Below are positions 1 through 5,595 of a stretch of 11,680 nucleotides of DNA, piece by piece. The position numbers and the translations under genes are program-made. Within the stretch, counting starts at the first letter, position 1. Every line of letters begins with the position of its first letter. Location: NCBI GenBank assembly GCA_009649835.1, contig PYCK01000130.1, positions 1 to 11,680 on the forward strand, read 5' to 3'. The notes under the pieces are model-generated. The model was not told where the DNA came from, ran no database searches, and saw nothing but the letters and a program-made list of their open reading frames with translations. This DNA comes from Candidatus Methanocomedens sp. (GTDB lineage: Archaea > Halobacteriota > Methanosarcinia > Methanosarcinales > Methanocomedenaceae).

Positions 1-278
1 GGATCCTTTAAGATGAACCCTTTTCCTGACTCATTATCGATAAAATCTATCTGTGCAGCATCCAGTGATTCCTGGATACTGGATGCTATAAGTATCCTGA
101 CACCATTGCTGGTAAGTTCAACATCTTCCTCTTTCTTGGTATCATCCAGTGACATTCCATAACTGACACCACTACAACCCATACCTGCCACGAAAATACG
201 CAGTGCATGGTCCTGCTTGTTCTCCTGTTCCAGGAGATTCTTCAGCTCTTCTGCTGCTAATTCTGTTATATCTACCAT
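1..278 (-). CDS. HesB/IscA-family iron-sulfur cluster carrier (A-type), 3' end cut by window
   Basis: Read on the minus strand from ATG at 278, the frame stays open to the window edge and gives 92 complete residues. The protein starts MVDITELAAEELKNLLEQEN and contains ALRIFVAGMGCSGVSYGMSL, the core of A-type (IscA/HesB/ErpA) carriers, with the first conserved cysteine at residue 35. It reaches GKGFILKD near the usual end of the beta domain. The family normally continues about 12-15 residues to a CGC/CGCG motif carrying the other two cysteines, which must lie beyond position 1. Members bind or transfer Fe-S clusters in the cytoplasm. A GTGAT sequence just before the start (AAGTGATACAATG) matches the anti-Shine-Dalgarno end of archaeal 16S rRNA and supports this start. 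A TATA-like element lies about 50 bases upstream. Family assignment is firm; the specific client protein is unknown. Confidence 0.88.
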   Translation of the reverse strand, partial: MVDITELAAEELKNLLEQENKQDHALRIFVAGMGCSGVSYGMSLDDTKKEEDVELTSNGVRILIASSIQESLDAAQIDFIDNESGKGFILKD

Positions 279-324
279 TGTATCACTTTTGCTTATTCAT
301 TACTTGGAATTTCACAATTATTAC

Positions 325-359
325 AATATATGATTTGTTCGAAACCATACGAACTAAAT
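325..359 (-). promoter_or_regulatory. Candidate promoter and dyad upstream of the HesB/IscA gene
   Basis: On the minus strand a TATA-like CATATATT (332-325) lies about 50 bases before the ATG at 278, which would put transcription start near 302 and leave a leader of about 24 nt carrying the GTGAT ribosome site. Directly upstream of it is an imperfect inverted repeat, ATTTGTTCG (333-341) and CGAACTAAAT (350-359), identical except for one extra base. This is pattern recognition in AT-rich DNA; there is no experimental support. The rest of 279-436 is AT-rich with no ORF that looks coding. Confidence 0.4.
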
Positions 360-436
360 TTGTACTTTATTCAATAAATACCTATTGGTCATTGTTAAAA
401 ACAGTCATATTATTTCAACATTTTGATTTTACTTTA

Positions 437-1225
437 TCAAAAGAACTTGGAGGCAAGGGTTGGAGCAACCTGGCATAACTCAGCATAGCTGCAGTAATCA
501 CAAGGTGCGTCATCCGGGCGGTGGGGCAGCCTACCGCCCCTGATCTTCCTTATCCTGCCCGCAAGTACCAGTACCTTCCTCCGGTCAGACCGTTTGATCT
601 TAGTATTTCGTACAATACCATACCTGGCATATTCCACAGTTCCCGAACCCACAACACAGTCATATTCTTCCTCCATCAGGATGGAAAGGGCAGTCAGCCT
701 TATCCTGTCATTTTTCCATATACCTGATTCAGGAGCACGGCCAGTACGGATAATTGACAGGCCAGGCACATCATCCACCATAAGCAACCGATCAGGGCTT
801 CCGGACAGGCCAAACTTCTTTGAATATAACACCGGCTCAGTATCATGGGAAGTGAGTAACTCAACCAGCCTGTTACCACCCAACCTTTCAACTGATTCCA
901 GAATTCCGCACTTGATCCCTTCCAGATGCGACCTTACAACCTCAACGGCTTCAAAAAGCATTTCTTCATCAATGTCCCTTAGCTCCTCCCTGTAAATGGC
1001 AGTAAGCTGGTGTGCTGCAACGTCAAGGAGTTCCTGCAGTGCATCATCCATGTCCCCTGATCGCACCACATCTGCATAGGACCTGGCCATTTCCCTGATC
1101 AATAGTGACTCGACATAAGAAGAGGTGATGGGATTTACGGGCCTGGATTCCTTATAAGTATAATAGACCTGTCTGGGACATTTGAGATAATTGCTGATAT
1201 CAGATACTCTTATGTGATCTTCCAT
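437..1225 (-). CDS. Cas4/Dna2-like PD-(D/E)XK superfamily protein with apparently degenerate catalytic site
   Basis: The 262-residue protein has the Cas4 plan. An N-terminal cysteine lies in YLKCPRQVYY (C16), a SGSPDRLL motif holds the expected metal-binding aspartate (D145), and a C-terminal CDYCSYAELC cluster supplies C242, C245 and C251. These four cysteines are the usual ligands of the Cas4 4Fe-4S cluster. Where active Cas4 nucleases have a hydrophobic strand with E-x-K followed by a glycine, this protein reads LSIIRTGRAP (about 156-165), so glutamate and lysine appear replaced by I and R. It may therefore bind DNA or scaffold rather than cut. No cas1, cas2 or repeat array is nearby, so it is a stand-alone ('solo') member. 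The start is ATG with AGGTAGG about 4-10 bases upstream. It is divergent from the cfb operon. The family call is good; function is unknown. Confidence 0.8.
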   Translation of the reverse strand: MEDHIRVSDISNYLKCPRQVYYTYKESRPVNPITSSYVESLLIREMARSYADVVRSGDMDDALQELLDVAAHQLTAIYREELRDIDEEMLFEAVEVVRSHLEGIKCGILESVERLGGNRLVELLTSHDTEPVLYSKKFGLSGSPDRLLMVDDVPGLSIIRTGRAPESGIWKNDRIRLTALSILMEEEYDCVVGSGTVEYARYGIVRNTKIKRSDRRKVLVLAGRIRKIRGGRLPHRPDDAPCDYCSYAELCQVAPTLASKFF

Positions 1226-1272
1226 ATTCCTACCTTTTGCAAAATGATCAGTAAAACAATGAATGTTTTGTC

Positions 1273-1286
1273 ATTATTTATATTTT
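1273..1286 (-). promoter_or_regulatory. Candidate TATA element for the Cas4-like gene
   Basis: On the minus strand AAAATATAAATAAT spans 1286-1273, centred about 54 bases before the ATG at 1225. A start of transcription about 26 bases downstream (near 1253) would leave a leader of about 28 nt. A perfect inverted repeat AAAACA-N5-TGTTTT (1253-1269) lies over that predicted start. Assignment rests on base pattern and spacing alone. Confidence 0.35.
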
Positions 1287-1313
1287 AGTATTGTGATTCA
1301 TGTTACAAAACCA

Positions 1314-1378
1314 TTATATTAAATAAGTATTAAAATAGACTCCTTGCAGTAACACTTTTTACAAAAATAGTATTACTG
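1314..1378 (+). promoter_or_regulatory. Candidate cfb operon promoter with dyad CAGTAA-N20-TTACTG
   Basis: TTATATTAAATAAG (1314-1327) is the best TATA-like sequence ahead of cfbA and predicts a start of transcription near 1345. Just downstream is a perfect 6-bp dyad, CAGTAA (1347-1352) and TTACTG (1373-1378), in a position where a bound regulator could block or modulate initiation. As the operon consumes nickel, a nickel-responsive regulator is one possibility, but the dyad does not match the Escherichia coli NikR consensus I remember (GTATGA-N16-TCATAC). Confidence 0.35.
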
Positions 1379-1410
1379 TTGTATTATTTAGCTGAACTGA
1401 GATGAAATTC

Positions 1411-1809
1411 ATGACAGAAAAAATTGGAATACTGGCACTTGGTCACGGAAGCAGACTACCGTACAATAAAAATGTAATATCCGGGGTTGCTGACCTTATT
1501 GCAGAGAAATACGAAAATACAGTGGTCAGGATAGGATTTATGAACATGGACGATCCCAACATGGATGAGGGATTAAACGCCTTTAAAGGTACGGGAGTGA
1601 GCACCATAGTGGCCGTTCCCATATTTTTAGCACACGGCGTGCATACCACAGAGGACATCCCCCAGATACTGGGTATCAGCAAGGAGAACCGCAGTACGAC
1701 GATCCAGCTTAACGGCAATGATGTGGCCCTGGTCTATGCCGAGCCCCTGGGTGCTGACCAGCTGATAGCTGACCTGGCATATAAAAGAGCACTGGAAGCA
1801 CTGGAATAA
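1411..1809 (+). CDS. cfbA: Sirohydrochlorin nickelochelatase CfbA (small CbiX type)
   Basis: This is the first committed step of coenzyme F430 synthesis: insertion of Ni2+ into sirohydrochlorin; small CbiX-type enzymes often also accept cobalt. The 132-residue protein has the short homodimeric CbiX-S length. It carries the two hallmark histidine regions: GILALGHGSRLPYNK near the N-terminus (H12) and IFLAHGVHTTEDIP (H75 and H78), which bind and deliver the metal. An upstream in-frame ATG at 1402 would add MKF. I prefer 1411 because GAGATGA (1399-1405), one mismatch from the anti-Shine-Dalgarno complement GAGGTGA, sits five bases before it, and the family usually begins M-T/S-E/D-K. cfbE follows after 9 bases. 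That a MurF-like cfbE and CfbC/CfbD genes follow directly makes nickel, rather than the cobalt chelation of cobamide synthesis, the likely job. Confidence 0.93.
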   Translation: MTEKIGILALGHGSRLPYNKNVISGVADLIAEKYENTVVRIGFMNMDDPNMDEGLNAFKGTGVSTIVAVPIFLAHGVHTTEDIPQILGISKENRSTTIQLNGNDVALVYAEPLGADQLIADLAYKRALEALE

Positions 1810-1818
1810 AAGCCGCAC

Positions 1819-3165
1819 ATGCTGTTCGAAAATAAAGATGTGGCTGTCATAGACCTGACCCACGGCGGCATCCCACTGGCACGCCACATCGCCAGACAAG
1901 CGCGAAGCGTTACCGGTATTGACATATACGGTACCGTGGGCGGTGAAATACTGTCAGGGCTTGAACAGGACGGCATAAAGACCGCTGATAAAATAAATAC
2001 TGATATCGACCTGATAGTTGCACCGGTACACTTAAACCCTGCCCTCATGCCGGACAGTGGTGAGCGTACCGTTATCACTCACCACAGGGCAGTAGGTGAA
2101 CTCATATCAGGCATTCTGTACGGGAGCCTGGACGGGAAAGTTGTAGAAATAACAGGTACGCTCGCCAAGACAAGTACTGCCACACTACTGGCTGATATGG
2201 CATCCCGCAGTATGTCGGTCCTGTCCCATACCACCCGCGGAGTGGAGCACTGGCAAAAAGGTGTACCGATAAAGGTACATCACGGCCTCAGCATCGCACC
2301 GGGCAGTATCCTTGAGGCACTGGAACATGCCGCTGATATAAATCCCGACCTGTACATATTCGAAGTATCCCTTGGCGGCACCGGAGCAGCTGAATTAGGT
2401 ATCATCACCAGCCTGGACAACGAGTACACCATAGCCGGCGGCAGCAGCACATCCACCAGGGCCAAGATGCAGATGGTAGACTATGCAAAACACGGCAGCA
2501 CGCTGCTTGTAAACGCATCTGTTGGCCAGATAGATCCACCTGATGATGTGAAAATTATCACCTTCAGTGATACACCAGGGAAGGGCGACGTGTATATGAA
2601 CGACCCGCACACTGGGATTAGGACCATCAATTGCGAATCCCTGGATTGTGGAACCATCAGGTTCATGCCAGGTCCGGGTTATGACCCATCGTCCTATTCC
2701 ACAGCTATGGTCTGTGCAGCCGCAGCAGCCTGTATACTGGATGTGGGACTGGGGAATATCGAGTCTGCACTGCTCGATTTCCAGGGAGTGCACGGCAGGA
2801 TGAGGCAGGTGGAGTGGGCAGGCCGGAAAATGGTGGATAACTCTAATTCCGGTATGAACATAAACTCAGTGGGGCATGCACTGGAATATGCTAAAAATAT
2901 TGCAAAAACCGGCAACAGGCTTGTACTTGCACTTGGCGAAGAGGCAAAGCAGGTATGCGAAGGGCTTGACCCTGGAGATGTCAGTACCTTTACCATTGAA
3001 CACGGCAGTGATGTGGATGATATTATCCTGGTAGGCGAAAGAATGGAAGGTATAAGCGGGAATAACATCCACCATGCAGACAGCCTCGATCGCGCAATCG
3101 AGATGGCAGAGTCGCTGACAAAAGAGAACGATATTATAATTTCATGTGTAAAATGTTTCAGATAA
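1819..3165 (+). CDS. cfbE: Coenzyme F430 synthetase CfbE (MurF-like ligase)
   Basis: CfbE carries out the last step, ATP-dependent closure of the six-membered carbocyclic ring that converts 15,17(3)-seco-F430-17(3)-acid to F430. The 448-residue protein starts with AVIDLTHGGIPLARHIA, typical of the methanogen family and unlike murein ligases. It then has a Mur-ligase type ATP site, EITGTLAKTSTATLLADM (about 110-127, K117). Later come SIAPGSILEALE, FEVSLGGTG, the late-domain VDNSNSGMN motif (about 336-344), ALGEEAKQVCEGL and the C-terminal SCVKCFR. The P-loop has A rather than G before the lysine; I recall the same in Methanosarcina CfbE, so I do not read it as inactivation. Archaea of this group lack murein, which also argues against MurF/MurC. 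It sits 9 bases after cfbA and 19 before cfbD. No strong ribosome site is visible at its ATG, so translation may be coupled to cfbA. Confidence 0.92.
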   Translation: MLFENKDVAVIDLTHGGIPLARHIARQARSVTGIDIYGTVGGEILSGLEQDGIKTADKINTDIDLIVAPVHLNPALMPDSGERTVITHHRAVGELISGILYGSLDGKVVEITGTLAKTSTATLLADMASRSMSVLSHTTRGVEHWQKGVPIKVHHGLSIAPGSILEALEHAADINPDLYIFEVSLGGTGAAELGIITSLDNEYTIAGGSSTSTRAKMQMVDYAKHGSTLLVNASVGQIDPPDDVKIITFSDTPGKGDVYMNDPHTGIRTINCESLDCGTIRFMPGPGYDPSSYSTAMVCAAAAACILDVGLGNIESALLDFQGVHGRMRQVEWAGRKMVDNSNSGMNINSVGHALEYAKNIAKTGNRLVLALGEEAKQVCEGLDPGDVSTFTIEHGSDVDDIILVGERMEGISGNNIHHADSLDRAIEMAESLTKENDIIISCVKCFR

Positions 3166-3167
3166 AC

Positions 3168-3173
3168 AGGAGG
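3168..3173 (+). promoter_or_regulatory. Shine-Dalgarno of cfbD
   Basis: AGGAGG lies 11 bases before the ATG at 3185, in the 19-base gap between cfbE and cfbD. It is a perfect anti-16S match and fixes the cfbD start. Confidence 0.8.
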
Positions 3174-3184
3174 ATAATAAAAGA

Positions 3185-4315
3185 ATGAGTCCAGCACCCA
3201 AACCCCTTGAACCCTTGATCATGCACCCCAGACCCAGTTCCATCGTGGCAGCACTGTATACCCTGCGCGACCTTGACGTGGACGTGGTGATCCTGCACGG
3301 CCCGGCAGGGTGTAGTTTCAAACATGCCAGGCTTCTTGAAGAGGACGGGCTGCGTGTGGTCACCACTGCACTGGACGAGTCCGGTTTCGTGTTCGGCGGC
3401 CATGATGAACTGGTAAATATACTCAATAAGGTTATCGAGATGTTCGACCCGGAAAGTATAGGCATCGTAGGCACCTGCGCCAGTATGATCATAGGCGAGG
3501 AACTGCACGAAGCAGTCCTGGAAGTGAACCCTGACGTCCCTGTGATAGAAGTGGAAGTGCATGCCGGGTACCGTGAGAATACCAAAGGCGTGATCATTGC
3601 ACTGGAATCAGCACTGGCCGCAGGAATTCTCAGCGAGGAAGAATTTGAACGGCAGAAGGTACTCCTGAATGAGGCCACTGAAGTAGAGAAACGCCACGGT
3701 GCAGCCAGTAAGGAATACCTGGAACCCAGCCGCGGCGATACAAAATACACAGTGGCAAAGCGTATCATACAATTATTAAAGGAAGGCAAGAAGTGCATCA
3801 ACATCCTGAATGCCAAAAAGGAGACCGGGTACATGTTCGCAGATATCAATGCGGCAGTGAACCAGGTGGCAAAGGACCTGGGCTCTGATTCAGTGATAGT
3901 CAATATGGCCAACCTGGATGAGAACCTTGGACTGGACAGGGTCAGGGCTCATGCCCGCAACATTGCCCGCGACTTAAAAGGCATGGGTGTGGAAGTACAT
4001 GAGATCATTGGCGGGCTGGACGAATATCCGGTAACAGGGGAAACCGTCAGCAAGCTAATTGCCGAAAAATACCCTGGATTTGATTTTGCCGTGATAACGG
4101 GCGTGCCCCATGCCATACCCATGGATAACCTGGAGGGTATGGAGGTCATCTCTGTGACCAACGGGCCCAGGCAGGTACTGCCTCTCAAGGAAATGGGGCA
4201 TGACCATGTGATGGTGGAGATCGACCTGCACCCCAAGACCCTGGGTGTCAGCAATATCGTAGAGTCCGAGTTCGGGGCTACCCTGCGTGAACTGGCACGG
4301 GAGGAAATGCAGTGA
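3185..4315 (+). CDS. cfbD: Ni-sirohydrochlorin a,c-diamide reductive cyclase, NifD-like component CfbD
   Basis: CfbD is the catalytic partner of CfbC. Using electrons passed on with ATP hydrolysis it carries out the multi-electron ring reduction and lactam formation on Ni-sirohydrochlorin a,c-diamide, giving 15,17(3)-seco-F430-17(3)-acid. The 376-residue protein is far shorter than nitrogenase NifD or NifK (about 480-520) and has the family opening PLIMHPRPSSIVAALYTLRDLDVDVVILHGPAGCSFKH. Two candidate cluster cysteines are clear: C43 in HGPAGCSF and C98 in IVGTCASMIIGEEL. The homodimer is thought to hold a 4Fe-4S cluster at the subunit interface. No second NifK-like gene is present, as expected for this homomeric system. 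The start has a perfect Shine-Dalgarno. Its TGA stop overlaps the GTG start of cfbC by four bases, consistent with balanced production of the two components. Confidence 0.94.
   Translation: MSPAPKPLEPLIMHPRPSSIVAALYTLRDLDVDVVILHGPAGCSFKHARLLEEDGLRVVTTALDESGFVFGGHDELVNILNKVIEMFDPESIGIVGTCASMIIGEELHEAVLEVNPDVPVIEVEVHAGYRENTKGVIIALESALAAGILSEEEFERQKVLLNEATEVEKRHGAASKEYLEPSRGDTKYTVAKRIIQLLKEGKKCINILNAKKETGYMFADINAAVNQVAKDLGSDSVIVNMANLDENLGLDRVRAHARNIARDLKGMGVEVHEIIGGLDEYPVTGETVSKLIAEKYPGFDFAVITGVPHAIPMDNLEGMEVISVTNGPRQVLPLKEMGHDHVMVEIDLHPKTLGVSNIVESEFGATLRELAREEMQ
4299..4304 (+). promoter_or_regulatory. Shine-Dalgarno that fixes the GTG start of cfbC
   Basis: GGGAGG inside the end of cfbD ends 7 bases before the GTG at 4312. 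It supports GTG as the genuine cfbC start in a GTGA stop/start overlap. Confidence 0.75.
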
Positions 4316-5097
4316 AACAGATTGCCATCTACGGTAAAGGCGGTATCGGGAAGAGCAGTACAGCGTCCAATGTGGCTGCGGCGTGTGCAGATGAGGGATA
4401 TAGTGTCACCATCATAGGCTGCGACCCGAAGAGCGACTCATCCATCACACTGCTCGGGGGACATCGCATCCCTACGGTCATGGAACTGATGCAGCAGCGT
4501 GTTGAGATCACTGAAAAGGATGTGGTATTTGAGGGGTACAAAGGTATCAAGTGTGTGGAAGTGGGCGGTCCGGAGCCAGGTATCGGCTGTGCAGGCAGGG
4601 GCATAATCGTGGCTATCAAGATGCTGCAGAAGATTTCCACTGTCATGCAGGACTGTGACCTGATCATCTATGACGTGCCAGGGGATATCGTGTGCGGCGG
4701 GTTTGCGGCGCCCATCCGCAAGGGGCTGGTAAATGATACATATGTGCTTACTTCTGGTGAATACATGCCACTGTATGCAGCCAATAATATCTGCAAGGGC
4801 TTTGCCAGGCTGGGCAACCAATTGAACGGTGTGATCTGCAACAGCCGCAATGCAGAGAACGAGGAGGCTATTGTGAGTGCCTTTGCCAGGGAACTGGGCA
4901 GTGAACTACTGGCCTTTATCCCGAAGGACCCTCTCGTCCAGACCTGTGAGCGGGCAGGGTTCTCTGTTATCGAAAAAGAGCCTGATAGTGGGATTGCGAA
5001 AGTATACCGCAAACTTGCCCGCACCATCATTGAGCGCGACTCGGCCTGTGACCCCAAACCGCTGACAGATGCCAGGCTGCGGGAGTTGACTGGTTAA
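4312..5097 (+). CDS. cfbC: Ni-sirohydrochlorin a,c-diamide reductive cyclase, NifH-like reductase CfbC
   Basis: CfbC is the ATP-dependent iron protein that feeds electrons one at a time to CfbD. The 261-residue protein has every NifH-fold element: P-loop YGKGGIGKSSTAS (7-19), the GCDPKSDSS switch I region (36-44), and the two cysteines that hold the intersubunit 4Fe-4S cluster, C93 in GPEPGIGCAGRG and C128 in DVPGDIVCGGF. The switch II sequence is DVPGD, where nitrogenase NifH usually has DVLGD. R96 occupies the position of the arginine that is ADP-ribosylated in some NifH proteins. Length is slightly below NifH (about 270-290). It starts with GTG, overlapping the cfbD stop by four bases and preceded by GGGAGG. 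It is last in the operon; I see no clear T-rich terminator immediately after it. It is distinct from NifH by context: no nifD/K/E/N is nearby and its partner is CfbD. Confidence 0.94.
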   Translation: MKQIAIYGKGGIGKSSTASNVAAACADEGYSVTIIGCDPKSDSSITLLGGHRIPTVMELMQQRVEITEKDVVFEGYKGIKCVEVGGPEPGIGCAGRGIIVAIKMLQKISTVMQDCDLIIYDVPGDIVCGGFAAPIRKGLVNDTYVLTSGEYMPLYAANNICKGFARLGNQLNGVICNSRNAENEEAIVSAFARELGSELLAFIPKDPLVQTCERAGFSVIEKEPDSGIAKVYRKLARTIIERDSACDPKPLTDARLRELTG

Positions 5098-5192
5098 TGT
5101 TCATGCATGAAAAACCTATCATCTGCAGTAACCGGTATACTCCGCACAAATTGTAACCGGACCCCTGCAGCTTTTCTTTCACAACCCAACCC

Positions 5193-5333
5193 TTACGCCC
5201 CATTCAGCGTGAACTCCTCCACCCACTCGAATCCGAACTCATCCATATAATCGCAGCACGCCTGCTCGAACTCCCTGCGCCTCTGCCTGAGCTTAGTGTG
5301 CCTGTCATCCCCTGGCTTATTCTCATCTGGCAT
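5193..5333 (-). CDS. Candidate small protein, 46 residues, unknown function
   Basis: A minus-strand frame from ATG at 5333 to TAA at 5193 encodes MPDENKPGDDRHTKLRQRRR followed by an acidic, aromatic half with adjacent cysteines (ACCDYM) and FGFEWVEEF. The protein is very charged: a basic RQRRR centre, then an acidic C-terminal part. I recognise no family. Support that it is real: GC-rich codons consistent with the neighbouring genes, an ORF that fills most of an otherwise geneless 500-bp gap, and a BRE/TATA-like CGAAAATAATAAAAAG ending 42 bases before the ATG. Against: no clear Shine-Dalgarno and small size. It lies convergent to cfbC and downstream of nothing on its own strand, so it would be transcribed alone. 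It could instead be a remnant of a longer gene. Confidence 0.5.
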   Translation of the reverse strand: MPDENKPGDDRHTKLRQRRREFEQACCDYMDEFGFEWVEEFTLNGA

Positions 5334-5374
5334 AATAGATGTTTTATCTTGGCCAGTAGATAAGATTTATGAGA

Positions 5375-5390
5375 CTTTTTATTATTTTCG
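5375..5390 (-). promoter_or_regulatory. Candidate BRE/TATA promoter for the small 46-residue ORF
   Basis: On the minus strand CGAAAATAATAAAAAG (5390-5375) combines a CGAAA BRE-like block and an A/T box. The A/T box is centred about 47 bases before the ATG at 5333, predicting transcription start near 5354 and a leader of about 20 nt. An inverted repeat TTATCT/AGATAA (5344-5349 and 5358-5363) covers that predicted start. Confidence 0.4.
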
Positions 5391-5407
5391 GGAACTATTT
5401 AAAAAAC

Positions 5408-5454
5408 CGCAGAGAGCGCAGAGGCACGCAGAGAAAAACAACACATCTCTGCGG
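5408..5454. repeat. CGCAGAG short-repeat cluster with inverted copy
   Basis: Three closely spaced copies of a CGCAGAG word (in CCGCAGAGA at 5408-5416, GCGCAGAGG at 5416-5424, CGCAGAGA at 5427-5434) are followed by the inverted copy TCTCTGCGG (5446-5454). The third copy and the inverted copy can form an 8-bp stem with an 11-base A-rich loop; the first copy pairs over 9 bp. The sequence is not coding in a convincing way on either strand. Similar CGCAGAG strings are, from memory, scattered between genes in many environmental bacterial and archaeal genomes; their role is unknown to me. Confidence 0.6.
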
Positions 5455-5466
5455 TGAAGGCTGATA

Positions 5467-5491
5467 CACTCACCTCCTACGGAGTTGAGTG
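5467..5491. other. Strong 11-bp hairpin in the cfbC/cbiB convergent gap
   Basis: CACTCACCTCC (5467-5477) and GGAGTTGAGTG (5481-5491) pair with a single C-T mismatch around a TAC loop. It sits between two short-repeat blocks and is followed by the palindrome CCTGCAGG (5510-5517). With convergent genes on both sides it could act in RNA 3'-end formation, but no T tract follows, so I do not call a terminator. Confidence 0.5.
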
Positions 5492-5518
5492 CCTGCTACG
5501 CCTGAAGGGCCTGCAGGT

Positions 5519-5570
5519 AACGCAGACAGAATGCCGCAAATCTGCGTTCATCTGCGTTTATCTGCGGTTC
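5519..5570. repeat. 10-bp tandem repeat TCTGCGTTNA with inverted copy
   Basis: Three consecutive 10-bp units run from 5541 to 5570: TCTGCGTTCA, TCTGCGTTTA, TCTGCGGTTC. An inverted copy AACGCAGA lies at 5519-5526. The word is related to the CGCAGAG cluster 100 bases to the left in reverse orientation. It ends 25 bases before the cbiB stop codon. No gene is supported here. Confidence 0.6.
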
Positions 5571-5595
5571 GAATTTTCATAACTTTAGCGTGGGA

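Noticed and set aside
2149..2181. Loss of the P-loop glycine in CfbE (GTLAKTST instead of a GKT form)
   Set aside because: I recall alanine at this position in Methanosarcina CfbE, and the rest of the family motifs are intact, so it is likely normal for the family.
3142..3912. 256-residue open frame on the minus strand opposite cfbD
   Set aside because: It lies antisense to the firmly identified cfbD and has serine-rich, low-complexity composition typical of the shadow of a GC-rich gene.
3185..5097. Nitrogenase (nifD/nifH) genes
   Set aside because: The NifD-like protein is only 376 residues, has no NifK partner, and both genes sit behind cfbA and cfbE. They are the F430 reductive cyclase CfbD and CfbC.
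5100..5160. Palindrome TTCATGCATGAA after cfbC and two GTAACCGG words 25 bases apart
   Set aside because: Both are short and unsupported by any adjacent T-rich terminator or promoter; I could not tie them to a function.
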